This document shows positions 33,182 through 41,491 of a stretch of 64,000 nucleotides of DNA, one piece after another. Position 1 is the first letter of the stretch; each line of letters starts with the position of its first letter. The stretch covers positions 1 through 64,000 of the forward strand of contig CAKZSI010000039.1 in NCBI GenBank assembly GCA_937918935.1, read 5' to 3'. The position numbers and the translations under genes were made by a program. This DNA is from an uncultured Chloroflexales bacterium. Lineage in GTDB: Bacteria; Chloroflexota; Chloroflexia; Chloroflexales; Chloroflexaceae. The notes under the pieces are model-generated. The model ran no database searches. It saw only the letters and a list, made by a program, of their open reading frames with translations, and was not told the origin of the DNA.

Positions 33182-35644
33182 TCATCGTGGTTCGAGGAAC
33201 AGCACATCGGCCGTATGGCGCTCAACCGCTTCGCGGCTCCACAGGAGCGGGCAGTAGCCCCCCGCGCGCCAGGCGCTGGCCAGGTCGGCGTAGTGGCTAC
33301 TCATCGGGTGACCACTCTGCCCGGCGGGGATGATCACCCGCGCCGCGTCCCAGTCACCGGGGTCGAAGATCTGCCGGTAGGAAGGGGCGTTGTAAATCGG
33401 CCCGGCGGCCGTCTGGCGCGGCACGTACTGCTGGTTCACCGTGTCGACGTCACCGCCGGTGGGCCAGGGACCGCGGTTGAAGATCGGCGCCAGCGCCGGA
33501 ACACCGCCCAGCGGATGGCGCAGGGTCAGGGTGTGGATCTTGCCGTAGCTCCATTTCGTCGGATCAGGGCCGAGTTTCTCGCACAGTTCGGCCACGGCCA
33601 GACGCAGCGCCTCGCCAAGTACCGAGCCCCAACTGCGCTCTCCGCCGAGCCAGGCATCCGTCCGGGTCAGATCGGTGGCGGCCTCGGCGCGCGCCAGGAC
33701 TTCAGGCAGGGCTCGTTCCAGATAGGTGTTGGAAGGCAGCGCGCCGAAGGCCCCCAACCCGCCCTGGGCGCCGATCAACTCGCCAAACTCGGCGTAGACC
33801 ACGCGCAGCAGGTGGTGGCGCATAGCATCATAGACCGCGCCTGCCGGCGCTTCGGCCGTCAACTCGCCGTCCCAGGCCACCAGCAGGTCACGCGCGGCCC
33901 GTTCCAGTGGCTCCCCGGGATCTAGACGCGCCACCAGACGCGCCAACTGCAAGCCCGGCAGGCAGCGCAGGTCGGCCTGAATATGGGCGAAGCTACGCAG
34001 GTCGTGCCGCTCCACACGCTGCAACAGTTCGGTGATCCGTTCGGCGCGGTAGGGGTTGGCCCAGTCACCGTGGATGGCATCGTGGTAGGGGTGGTTGGCG
34101 CTGACGATGCGGTTGTTCGCCGTGACCACCAGACCGCCCGGCGGGTCGAGCGCGGCGGGCAGGGAGAGGTTGGGGATGAAGCCCTGCCACTCGTGCTCGC
34201 CGTCCCAACCGGGCACGGGGATTTGCCCGTCGCCCTTCGCCCGCACCGGCAGGCGGCCACCTACAGCATAGCCGATATGCCCGTCCACGTCGGCGTAGAC
34301 GAAGTTCTGCGGCGGCACGTCCCAATCTTCCAGCGCGGCGCGGAACTCGTCCCAATCCCGGGCGCGGTTGAGGCGCAGCACCGCCCGCGTCACTGCCGGC
34401 GACGGATCGAGCGCCGTCCAGCGCAGGGCCAGCCCCTGATGAGGCACAGCCGGTTCGGAGCGGCGGAACGGCGAGCCTTCGGGGCCGGCGATTTCATCAA
34501 TGATCGGGCCGTGGTGGGTCAGACGCACATCAACCAGCACGACCTCTTTCTGGCCCTTGACCACAATCTCTTCCCGGAGGCTCTCGACCTCGCGCCACTC
34601 GCCGCGCCACTCGTAGAGGTCGGGGTTCTCGGGATGGAACCGTTCGATGTAGAGATCCTGATTATCGGTCATGGTATTGGTCTGACCCCAGGCGATGCGC
34701 TCGTTGTGCCCGATAATCACGCCGCAGGTGCCGGGAATGGTCGCGCCGGCCACCTTAAAGTCGCCGCCCTCAAGATGGGCCAGGTACCACAGACCGGGCA
34801 GGCCCAGGCTGAGATGGGGGTCCTCGGCCAGCAAGGGACGGCCCGTGGCGCTGCGCGCGCCGGAGACGGCCCAGGCATTGGAGCCCTGAGGCGTACCGCT
34901 CTCGCCGGTAAAGGGGGCCGCCTCGGCGGCGAGCCGCAGGGCGCCCTCTCCCAGATGGGGCGGCAACTGCGCCTCGGGAGGCACGGTGACCACCGCCGCC
35001 CCGGGGTAGCGCGGGGCGATAGCCGCGGCACGCTCGTAGCCCACGGCGGCAATGATCTTGCTGTTCAGCAACTCGCCCGTCCAGTTGCCCGAGAGCGTCA
35101 GGGCCATAATCTTCGGCCAGACCAGAATATCCACCAGTTCCCAGGGGCGCGGCTGGAACCCCAGGAGGGTGAACTCCAGCGGCAACCGCCCGCGACTGGC
35201 TTCCAGACAGGCGTTGACGCCATACACATAGGCCTCCAGGATCGTGCGCGTCTCATCATCGAGCAGCTCGACCTCGCGGCGGGCCAGGCGCTCGAATCCC
35301 AGGGTGCGCACGAACTGGTCGGAACTCAGCGCCACCGGACCAAAGATCTCGGCCAGTTGCCCGCGCCCGGTGCGGCGGTTCAACTCCATCTGCCAGAGCC
35401 GGTCCTGAGCATGGACATAGCCCAGCGCGGCGAAGAGGTCGGCGTTACCGGCGGCGTAGAGGTGCGGAATACCCCAGCGATCGCGGCGCACCTCCACCCG
35501 GGCGACAAGACCCGGCAGTGGCTGCGGCCCGGCCACGCGGGGGAGCGAACGGCGCAAAGCGGTAACCACGCCAATGCCCACCGCGCCAGCGGCAAGACCG
35601 AGGGTGAGGCCAAGCACCCGTGCAAGGCGGGGAAGTTCTGTCAT
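33182..35644 (-). CDS. Penicillin acylase family Ntn hydrolase
   Basis: 820-aa precursor of the penicillin G/AHL acylase family. An N-terminal hydrophobic anchor (about 9-30) precedes the alpha-chain region (WGIPHLYAAGNADLFAALGYVHAQDRLWQME). The autocatalytic site is QGSNAWAV with nucleophile Ser255, which becomes the N-terminus of the beta chain; TGRPLLAEDPHLSL and CGVIIGHNERIAWGQTN follow, as in all family members. The enzyme would act outside the cytoplasm and cleave amide bonds of acylated compounds (beta-lactams, acyl-homoserine lactones or acyl-peptides). Natural substrate unknown. Monocistronic. Confidence 0.9.
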   Translation of the reverse strand: MTELPRLARVLGLTLGLAAGAVGIGVVTALRRSLPRVAGPQPLPGLVARVEVRRDRWGIPHLYAAGNADLFAALGYVHAQDRLWQMELNRRTGRGQLAEIFGPVALSSDQFVRTLGFERLARREVELLDDETRTILEAYVYGVNACLEASRGRLPLEFTLLGFQPRPWELVDILVWPKIMALTLSGNWTGELLNSKIIAAVGYERAAAIAPRYPGAAVVTVPPEAQLPPHLGEGALRLAAEAAPFTGESGTPQGSNAWAVSGARSATGRPLLAEDPHLSLGLPGLWYLAHLEGGDFKVAGATIPGTCGVIIGHNERIAWGQTNTMTDNQDLYIERFHPENPDLYEWRGEWREVESLREEIVVKGQKEVVLVDVRLTHHGPIIDEIAGPEGSPFRRSEPAVPHQGLALRWTALDPSPAVTRAVLRLNRARDWDEFRAALEDWDVPPQNFVYADVDGHIGYAVGGRLPVRAKGDGQIPVPGWDGEHEWQGFIPNLSLPAALDPPGGLVVTANNRIVSANHPYHDAIHGDWANPYRAERITELLQRVERHDLRSFAHIQADLRCLPGLQLARLVARLDPGEPLERAARDLLVAWDGELTAEAPAGAVYDAMRHHLLRVVYAEFGELIGAQGGLGAFGALPSNTYLERALPEVLARAEAATDLTRTDAWLGGERSWGSVLGEALRLAVAELCEKLGPDPTKWSYGKIHTLTLRHPLGGVPALAPIFNRGPWPTGGDVDTVNQQYVPRQTAAGPIYNAPSYRQIFDPGDWDAARVIIPAGQSGHPMSSHYADLASAWRAGGYCPLLWSREAVERHTADVLFLEPR

Positions 35645-35927
35645 ATGCAGTCGCGCCTTTCTGTTGTCTGGCTCACCACGCTGGTTTTGCGGGGGCCGGC
35701 ATGAGGGTTCGGGATGGCCAGGCTCTCCTGAAACAAACTTACCCGCAAAATGAGTGTGGTGAACCAGGAGAAAGATCTCCTGATATTGTGTGCCGCTCGC
35801 GCCGCGATGTCAAACCCCGACCGGCCACAGCGGCCGCCAGGCGAGTGGGGAACCCCGGGTTCCCCGGGGCCGTCGCAACATCGTTGGGGTTGGCCCCAAA
35901 CCCCAGGTGGCACTGTAGCCGCCAGAC

Positions 35928-35993
35928 CCAACGAAAAAAGAACCTGTCGGGCGGCTGCGACACCCATACCCTCCTGTCGGAGACGGACGTTGC
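35928..35993 (-). repeat. Family D repeat, reversed copy
   Basis: On the minus strand it starts GCAACGTCCGTCTCCGACAG, followed by a hairpin region around GTCGCAGCCGCC and TTCTTTTTTCGTTGG. The order of blocks matches copy 1 at 5118. Confidence 0.7.
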
Positions 35994-36045
35994 TCAAGCC
36001 CTGCCGGATTCCCCATGCAGGCTCTGCGCGATTTCAATTGCGACG

Positions 36046-36051
36046 TATAAT
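36046..36051 (+). promoter_or_regulatory. -10 box of the prenyl-synthase-like gene
   Basis: Perfect TATAAT 41 nt before the ATG at 36093; no convincing -35 at 16-18 bp. Confidence 0.5.
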
Positions 36052-36092
36052 AATAAGAAGATGAGGCATGCCTGAAGCAGCAGCGGCAGACT

Positions 36093-37040
36093 ATGCGACA
36101 AGCAGCGTTTTCTCCCAATCTGAGCGCCGATCTGCAACAGGTGGAGCAGATCATCCACGAGCGGACACGCGCCCGCGCCGCAGTGATCAGCATCGCCGGA
36201 TCACACCTGTCACCACCGGACGTGCCCCGATTGCGGGCCGCGCTGGTACTGCTGGCCGCGCAAACCGCTCATTATCGTCTGGAACGGGTCATCCACGCCG
36301 CAGCGGCGGTAGAATTGATCCACGCTGCCACACAAACCCATAATGATCTGGTAGACGAAGCCGAACGTCGTCGCAGTCAGCCGCGCATTGGCCCCTGGAA
36401 CCACGGCGTGGCCCTGATGGTGGGCGACTACCTGTTTGCCCTGGCCGCCGGAGAAATGGCCCTCAGTCCTGACCCGAGAGTGATCACCTTCTTTACGGAG
36501 GCGGTCAAGCAAATCACCGAGGGGGTCTTGATGCCTGCCGCGCCGCTGCGGCCGCTGGAGGAGGGGCGAGCGCATCATCTGGAACGCATCGCACATACGG
36601 ATGCCGCGCTCATCGTAGCAGCTTGCAAGGCCGGGGCCGCAGCCGCAGACGCCGATGCGGAGCAGATCGAGACCCTGGGTCGCTTCGGTCACGAACTGGG
36701 TCTGGCCCTGCGCCTCGGCGACGAGATGCGTGATTTCACCGAACGGAACGGCAGCACGTCCCCCGGTGCCAGCCTCCGCGCCGGAACGGTGACCCTGCCG
36801 CTGATCTTCGCAGCATCCCTTGGTGACGGGGCACGCCTGATGGCCGCCCTCGACAGCGGTGATGCGGCCGATCAAAGCTGGGCGATTGATGAGGTGCGGC
36901 GCTATGGCCTCACTCCGACCCGCGCGGAGGTGCTGCGCTGCGCCGAAGGCGCCCGTGGCCTGCTCACCCGGATACCCCCCGGTCCCGGGCGCGAAGCGCT
37001 GGCTCGTGTCGCCGACTACGCCGTGCAACGCGCCGCCTGA
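36093..37040 (+). CDS. Polyprenyl synthetase family protein with altered Asp-rich motifs
   Basis: 315 aa, all-helical isoprenyl diphosphate synthase fold. The region equivalent to the first Asp-rich motif is HNDLVDEAERRR (N84-D85-x-x-D88 instead of DDxxD) and that of the second is GDEMRD (D210-E211-x-x-D214). The N-terminal GK-x-x-RP loop that binds isopentenyl diphosphate is replaced by SPPDVPRLR. With several diphosphate- and magnesium-binding residues altered, chain-elongation activity is uncertain: it could be a slow enzyme, a regulatory subunit of a heteromeric synthase, or inactive. Length is normal. Convergent with a small membrane-protein gene one nt away. Confidence 0.8.
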   Translation: MRQAAFSPNLSADLQQVEQIIHERTRARAAVISIAGSHLSPPDVPRLRAALVLLAAQTAHYRLERVIHAAAAVELIHAATQTHNDLVDEAERRRSQPRIGPWNHGVALMVGDYLFALAAGEMALSPDPRVITFFTEAVKQITEGVLMPAAPLRPLEEGRAHHLERIAHTDAALIVAACKAGAAAADADAEQIETLGRFGHELGLALRLGDEMRDFTERNGSTSPGASLRAGTVTLPLIFAASLGDGARLMAALDSGDAADQSWAIDEVRRYGLTPTRAEVLRCAEGARGLLTRIPPGPGREALARVADYAVQRAA

Positions 37041-37041
37041 A

Positions 37042-37269
37042 CTACAGATCCTGCCGCTGCCGCCCAATGGCCCAACCCAGGGCCAGCCCCCCCAGCGCAA
37101 AGAGAATCACCGCGCCCGCCACCCCTACCAGCAGGTGGCGCCATCCCAGCGGCCCACCCAGCAACCACCAGGCCAGCAGTGTCGGCACGCCGACCAGCGC
37201 CAGGGCCACCAATGCCAGTGGAACGGCGCCACGGAGGAACAGCACCACTCTGTGGAACCATGCACCCAA
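37042..37269 (-). CDS. Small two-helix membrane protein (75 aa)
   Basis: Not recognised. 75 aa with two predicted transmembrane helices (LALVALALVGVPTLLAWWLL and LLVGVAGAVILFALGGLALGW) and a charged cytoplasmic end GRQRQDL. The start is TTG at 37269, with GGAG 8 nt upstream; no ATG is available in frame upstream. It lies 33 nt after the lipase-like gene on the same strand, so it is probably its operon partner, and converges with the prenyl-synthase-like gene with one nt between stop codons. Function unknown. Confidence 0.55.
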   Translation of the reverse strand: MGAWFHRVVLFLRGAVPLALVALALVGVPTLLAWWLLGGPLGWRHLLVGVAGAVILFALGGLALGWAIGRQRQDL

Positions 37270-37302
37270 CCGGCTGCTCCGGGGGTGAGCAGACGCAGCG
37301 GA

Positions 37303-39072
37303 CTATTCCGTCTTGAGCGCCTGCAACTGCACAATCAGCGCCTCGGCGAGCGCCACGTCCTGCGCACCGACGACATCGCGGGCAACAGCGGCGAGGGCGT
37401 CTACCATTGCCGCGGGTTCGGCGCCGCCAAGCGTCTCCAGCGCCGCCTCGGCAGCCGCGCTATCCTCGCCCAGCGCCGCCTCGGCCGCCTGGTGCACCTC
37501 GGGCGGCGCTTCACCCAGCACCTCCGCCGCGGGCGGTGCGCCGCCGAGCACCGCGCCGCCCGCGGCTGCACGCAGTTTCGCCATTGCGTCGGCGGCGGTG
37601 GCCCGCGCGTCGAGATGCACATCTGGCAGCGTGGTCACGTCAGTTACCACCACCTCGTAGAAGAGATCCGTCCCATCGGCTACCTGCCCGTGAACGGTGC
37701 TGATCTGGGTATGCCGGGTCTCCGCTGCCACGCTTTCAGCCGCGCCTTCGGCGGCGCCAGGCACGGTCACCTGCTCGGCGCTGACGAGCATGGCGCCAAG
37801 AGCCAGGCTACCGGTCGCAGTGCCGTGCAGGTGCACGCGGTAGGACCCTGCGGGCGGATTGGGAACGACGGCGATGTTGAGATGTTTCCCGCTGTGACCA
37901 TGATCACGGGCGCGCACCCGCCGCGGGCGTGCGGGGGCGCCCACCGCTTCGAGCGCGGCGCCCAGGACGCCGACGCCGGGAAGGGTCGGACCAGCCGGCG
38001 TCTCCACCACCATCGTCACCGGGGAGGCGGTGAGCACCACCAGTTTCGTCTCCTCGACCGGCGGCGCGCCGAGCGGGGGCACACTGAGATCAGGTTCTTC
38101 AAACGCCCGCAGTTCGTTGAACATCAGACCCAGCACATCGGGATGATCCGGCAGCACCCCATGGCCCGTGCCAGGCAGGGGACCGAGATTGCGTATGTTC
38201 GGATGCGCCAGGCCGGCGCTGGCAACGCGCACGGTGCCGTCCCCTTCGGTATCAACCTCCTCATGCACCGGCTCCCCATCGGGGAAACGGGGCGGATCGC
38301 CTGGAGGAATGGGCGGACCACCCACCACAATCGCCCGGATAGTCGGAAAGCCGGTTGCGCTGATGGTGGTAATCGGCACGCGCCGGGCCAGCAGATCCAG
38401 TTGCGCCGGCTGGTTCAACATCAGGCCCACCAGGTTGCGCTCCCGATACGATGTCTCCGGCTTCGGCAGCGGAGGCCCCTGGTGGTTGAGCAGATAACCA
38501 TCTATGGGTAACAAATCGCGGATGCCGGGCACCTGGGTGCGGATCGTCCGCAGTGGGTCCATCTGGGTCTGGAAGGGATGGGCGTGCCGGAGGTACCAGA
38601 GGTACACATCGAAAACTGCTTTGACGGTGGGATCGGCTCGCAACTCGCCACCGCCCCAGGCGTAGTAAGCCTGGCCTGCGCCGCGATGGGGCGTGCCCAG
38701 GGTAAACAGCCGCGCAACATCATGGCCGTAGTTGGCACTCTGAATGTAGCTCCGCGCCACCAGACCGCCCATACTATGCCCCACCAGGATGACCTTCTCG
38801 GCCCGCGCCCGTTGCTTCGCCCGATCAATCCACGGCTTCAGGTACAGTCGCGCCGCGTCTTGCACCGACTTGCGCCAGTCGTAGAAAGCGACGAACAGAT
38901 CCGTATCCCGGACGTAGCCGGCCCGTTCGAAGGCCTCGATGAAGCGTTTTCCGTAACTGATGAAGGGCGGAAAGTTCCAACCGGTGAGCCGCGAGCCCTG
39001 GAAATCGAGCAGAACCATCAGATTAAACGAGCCACATAGACCGGGCACAAAGATAACAGGCGTGCGGGCCAT
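37303..39072 (-). CDS. Lipase-like alpha/beta hydrolase (PGAP1/LCAT type) with C-terminal extension
   Basis: 589 aa. Residues 1-330 form an alpha/beta hydrolase close to the lecithin:cholesterol acyltransferase/PGAP1 group: oxyanion region PVIFVPGLCGS, nucleophile VGHSMGG (Ser near 99), TLGTPHRG, and a C-terminal His in a GTGHGVLPDHPDV block. This group acts on phospholipids or fatty esters. The C-terminal 250 aa hold a beta-rich segment (TKLVVLTASPVTMVVETP) and an Ala/Glu-rich helical tail. There is no signal peptide, so it is likely cytoplasmic or unconventionally located. AGAGGGGA lies 6 nt before the ATG. Operon with the 75-aa membrane protein likely. Confidence 0.8.
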   Translation of the reverse strand: MARTPVIFVPGLCGSFNLMVLLDFQGSRLTGWNFPPFISYGKRFIEAFERAGYVRDTDLFVAFYDWRKSVQDAARLYLKPWIDRAKQRARAEKVILVGHSMGGLVARSYIQSANYGHDVARLFTLGTPHRGAGQAYYAWGGGELRADPTVKAVFDVYLWYLRHAHPFQTQMDPLRTIRTQVPGIRDLLPIDGYLLNHQGPPLPKPETSYRERNLVGLMLNQPAQLDLLARRVPITTISATGFPTIRAIVVGGPPIPPGDPPRFPDGEPVHEEVDTEGDGTVRVASAGLAHPNIRNLGPLPGTGHGVLPDHPDVLGLMFNELRAFEEPDLSVPPLGAPPVEETKLVVLTASPVTMVVETPAGPTLPGVGVLGAALEAVGAPARPRRVRARDHGHSGKHLNIAVVPNPPAGSYRVHLHGTATGSLALGAMLVSAEQVTVPGAAEGAAESVAAETRHTQISTVHGQVADGTDLFYEVVVTDVTTLPDVHLDARATAADAMAKLRAAAGGAVLGGAPPAAEVLGEAPPEVHQAAEAALGEDSAAAEAALETLGGAEPAAMVDALAAVARDVVGAQDVALAEALIVQLQALKTE

Positions 39073-39393
39073 TGGCAGTCCCCTCTATCAGTGGCGCGAT
39101 TGGTGGCAGTGAGGCCTGGAGCAACTTCATCATAGGCCCTCGGCTTGCGCGCGTCAAGGGCGGCGGGATTTCCCAACTCGCCTCCAACGATGGGTCGTGG
39201 GGTGACTTTGGCGCCTCAAGGACAGCGCACAGACATCGTTACACAATTCTAAAAATATGGTAAAATAGACCTGCCAGCGATCACTTGAAGATCATACTGT
39301 TGCTGTAGCGTTCCTCGTGTTCGAACCCTGCGCAATCCGCCAGTTTCCTCATCGTGGCGGTTCAGGAGAGTTCACACTTGTAGGGAGGAGGGC
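39073..39393. other. 321-bp divergent intergenic region
   Basis: An AT-rich stretch holds a -10-like TAAAAT at 39261-39266 (plus strand) with no clear -35; this would give a leader of about 120 nt for the DUF5317 gene, with a small stem CGCCA/TGGCG at about 39348-39358. A tRNA-like TTCGAA at 39318 has no matching arms. No gene seen. Confidence 0.45.
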
Positions 39394-40011
39394 ATGCTCA
39401 GAGGCATTGTTGTTTTGATCGTCATTGCGGTAGCGCTGGTCCGAGGCGGCTCGCTGCGTAACTTCGCCACACTCGAGCTGCGCTGGCTGCCCCTGGTCCT
39501 GGGTGGTTTTGGCCTGCAACTGCTAATCTTTACCCCCTTTCGCGACCCACCGCTGATCCCCTTTGCCACCGCACCCCTCTACCTGCTCTCAATGACGCTC
39601 CTGGTGATCTGGATCGCGCTGAACCGCCAGCTCCCCGGCGCTCTGCTGATCACCGCCGGCGTGTTGCTGAACACGATTGCCATTGCCGCGAACGGCGGCT
39701 ATATGCCCGTGAGTCCCGCGGCGGCGCAGTACGCCGGTCGTCTGGAAGGCTACGCTTCCGAGGGCCTGCCGGTAGATAACAATTCCCTCGCTGCCGAAAA
39801 CGTCCATCTCTGGATTCTGACCGACATCTTCCCCGTACCCGCCGGCATCCCCTTCGCCAATGTCTTTAGTCTTGGTGATGTGCTGCTCACCCTCGGCATC
39901 GCAATCCTCTGTTACCAGACCATTCGCGGCCCCCTGGCTGCACCCCCTGCCTCGTCCCCTTCCCCTCCCTCGACCCCGACGCGCGCTCCGCCGCTGGGCA
40001 CAGGTCAGTGA
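39394..40011 (+). CDS. DUF5317-type membrane protein
   Basis: 205-aa integral membrane protein with five or so helices: an N-terminal LRGIVVLIVIAVALVRGGSL, then a short RNFATLELRW loop typical of DUF5317, further helices, and a conserved loop NGGYMPVSPAAAQYAG followed by NVHLWILTDIFPVP. The C-terminal tail is Pro/Ser/Thr-rich. The family has no known function and is common in Chloroflexota and clostridia. GGGAGGAGG just before the ATG fixes the start. It is followed by 200 nt containing a family B and a family A hairpin, so it is probably monocistronic. Confidence 0.75.
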   Translation: MLRGIVVLIVIAVALVRGGSLRNFATLELRWLPLVLGGFGLQLLIFTPFRDPPLIPFATAPLYLLSMTLLVIWIALNRQLPGALLITAGVLLNTIAIAANGGYMPVSPAAAQYAGRLEGYASEGLPVDNNSLAAENVHLWILTDIFPVPAGIPFANVFSLGDVLLTLGIAILCYQTIRGPLAAPPASSPSPPSTPTRAPPLGTGQ

Positions 40012-40214
40012 GAGCCGATCTCACCACACGGTACGACCGCAAGAGACCGGCATAACGTGCATTCCTGGGAGGGCTGCGCCCTTCCAGGCCCTCCCCTGTA
40101 GCAGGGGCGTTGGCGCGGCGGCGCCACCTATGTGCAGGGGTATGGGGAAACCTGATTTCCCCATACCCCTCCAATCCACTATTTGCACCTTAGAAATCGT
40201 GGAGGAAAAAAACC
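40012..40214. repeat. Gap with one family B and one family A hairpin
   Basis: CCTGGGAGGGC-TGC-GCCCTTCCAGG at 40064-40088 and the extended palindrome GTATGGGGAAACC-TG-ATTTCCCCATAC region at 40140-40166, 76 bp apart. The latter is followed by CCCTCCAATCC. Confidence 0.75.
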
Positions 40215-40874
40215 ATGACTTCAGATGCCCTTCCAACCGGTCCGCTGTTGCTTGAACAACTGATCTACCAGGTCCGTGGCGTTCAGGCGGCGCGCCTGAT
40301 TACCGACTCGCAGGGGCAGATTAACGAGATTCACGTCGTGGGTACAGCCCGGCGCAACCCCAAACAGATTGTGCGCGACATCGAGTCGATCCTCTACGTG
40401 CGGGGCGGCGTGCGGCTCGACTATCGCAAGATCAGCCTGGTGCAGGTTGCTGAGCGCGATACCACCGCTGCGAGACGCCGGCTGCAACTGCTGGACGTTA
40501 TGACCAGCGCCCTTGAGGCGGGCACGCGGGTTGAGGTGCGCCTGGCCTTGCAGGAACGGCGTTTCGAGGGCGCCAGCACCGGCAAAAGCGGAGGAGAGAC
40601 GTCACGCTCCTTGCTGGCCGCCGCTGCCACAATCGAGGCCCTCAACCGCGCCATTGGCGCGCGGGGGTCCTTCCGGCTCGAACGGCTGCAACGCCAACCC
40701 CTGGGTGAGCTTGACACCTTCCTGACACACCTCTCATTCGTGCTCGAAGGCAGCCTCGAGGCTCTCCTGGGAGTGAGCATCGTGCGCGAAGACGAGGCCA
40801 CTGCAGCAGCCCGGGCCGTACTCGATGCGGCCAACCGCCGGGTTGAGCGGCTGTTGAGCGACCCGAACCCATGA
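40215..40874 (+). CDS. Conserved protein of unknown function
   Basis: 219 aa, cytoplasmic, not assigned. The N-terminal part (about 10-80) reads EQLIYQVRGVQAARLITDSQ, then EIHVVGTARRNPKQIVRDIE, then VRLDYRKISLVQV; a similar pattern (IHV...RNPKQVVRD...DHRKIS) is remembered from uncharacterised proteins of actinobacteria and other Gram-positives. The rest is mixed alpha/beta with a Gly/Ser loop (GASTGKSGGETSRS) and a helical C-terminus, possibly a repeat of an Asp23- or ACT-like alpha/beta unit. GGAGG lies 9 nt before the ATG. It ends just before the promoter of a micro-protein gene. No function is proposed. Confidence 0.65.
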   Translation: MTSDALPTGPLLLEQLIYQVRGVQAARLITDSQGQINEIHVVGTARRNPKQIVRDIESILYVRGGVRLDYRKISLVQVAERDTTAARRRLQLLDVMTSALEAGTRVEVRLALQERRFEGASTGKSGGETSRSLLAAAATIEALNRAIGARGSFRLERLQRQPLGELDTFLTHLSFVLEGSLEALLGVSIVREDEATAAARAVLDAANRRVERLLSDPNP

Positions 40875-40879
40875 GCGAC

Positions 40880-40908
40880 TTGCAAAGTCTCAACTTTTTT
40901 GTTACCAT
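40880..40908 (+). promoter_or_regulatory. Candidate promoter of micro-protein gene
   Basis: TTGCAA (40880-40885), 17-bp spacer, TACCAT (40903-40908); each hexamer matches consensus at four positions. It overlaps the first bases after the stop of the preceding gene. Confidence 0.45.
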
Positions 40909-41032
40909 TTCACAGCGGATTCGGAAGGCCGGGTGTCTGAATGGAACCGGGCAGATTGCCCGAAGCGGAGCGGAGGGGACCCGATACACACTGGTCATAG
41001 CGTATCAACAGCGAAGAAAGGGGTCTCCGAGG

Positions 41033-41134
41033 ATGAAATGGCACGCCCTGAACCTCTACATCAAGGTCTCTCTGCTTATGGGGGCGATCGCCTCACTCCT
41101 TCTGGCGGCAGGAGCTGAGGGCAAGTGGGCCTAG
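41033..41134 (+). CDS. 33-aa single-helix micro-protein
   Basis: Not recognised. 33 aa: a short amphipathic start (MKWHALNLYIKV) runs into one hydrophobic helix (SLLMGAIASLLLAAG) and a charged end (AEGKWA). AAAGGGG is 9 nt before the ATG, and a strong intrinsic terminator begins 26 nt after the stop, so a dedicated transcript ends here. A promoter candidate lies 125 nt upstream. It is too short for usual gene finders. A role as a small subunit or regulator of a membrane complex is typical for such peptides, but nothing here points to a partner; the nearest gene downstream encodes a membrane sensor kinase. Confidence 0.6.
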   Translation: MKWHALNLYIKVSLLMGAIASLLLAAGAEGKWA

Positions 41135-41160
41135 GCAGATAGGTACTTCTGGTCCGCACG

Positions 41161-41190
41161 AGCAGAAGGGGAAAACCCCTTCTGCTTTTT
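41161..41190 (+). terminator. Strong intrinsic terminator
   Basis: AGCAGAAGGGG, loop AAAA, CCCCTTCTGCT, then TTTT: an 11-bp perfect stem. It closes the transcript of the 33-aa protein. Confidence 0.93.
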
Positions 41191-41491
41191 GTACCCTTGT
41201 GGATCGGGGCATAGGCTATACTTCACTTCGCGAAGATCCAGGCGAGCAAAATCTTCCCGAAAACGCTCGTTCTTCGGCCACCTGGCAAAGGGCAGAGAAA
41301 CCAGAGGTCCCCCTGCCCCTGCCCGAAGAGAAGGGCCGGGGGGCTGCGCCATACCCCCAGGACACAATCGGACGACCTGGTTATCTGGACAGGCTCCAGG
41401 TACGTCCTCTCACTTGCAGGACACGACGAACCGTCAGGGATCGGCGACTCGGGTCTTCCGACACCACGCGCCGCCACAGGATGAGAAAACG
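41191..41491. other. 301-bp gap upstream of sensor kinase
   Basis: A TATACT at 41217-41222 is a possible -10 without a clear -35. The rest contains no repeat or gene that I recognise. Confidence 0.4.

Larger units (their letters stand above)
35645..36092. other. 448-bp divergent intergenic region
   Basis: Carries a variant family A palindrome GGGGAACCCCGGGTTCCCC at about 35849-35867, a reversed family D repeat (35928-35993) and a perfect -10 TATAAT at 36046-36051 for the plus-strand prenyl-synthase-like gene. No gene seen. Confidence 0.6.

Noticed and set aside
31462-35704. Long plus-strand frames opposite the 822-aa membrane protein and the penicillin acylase
   Set aside because: Shadow frames created by codon-position GC bias; the minus-strand genes have full family signatures.
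39310-39335. tRNA-like sequence GTTCGAACCC
   Set aside because: No D arm, anticodon arm or acceptor stem can be paired around it.
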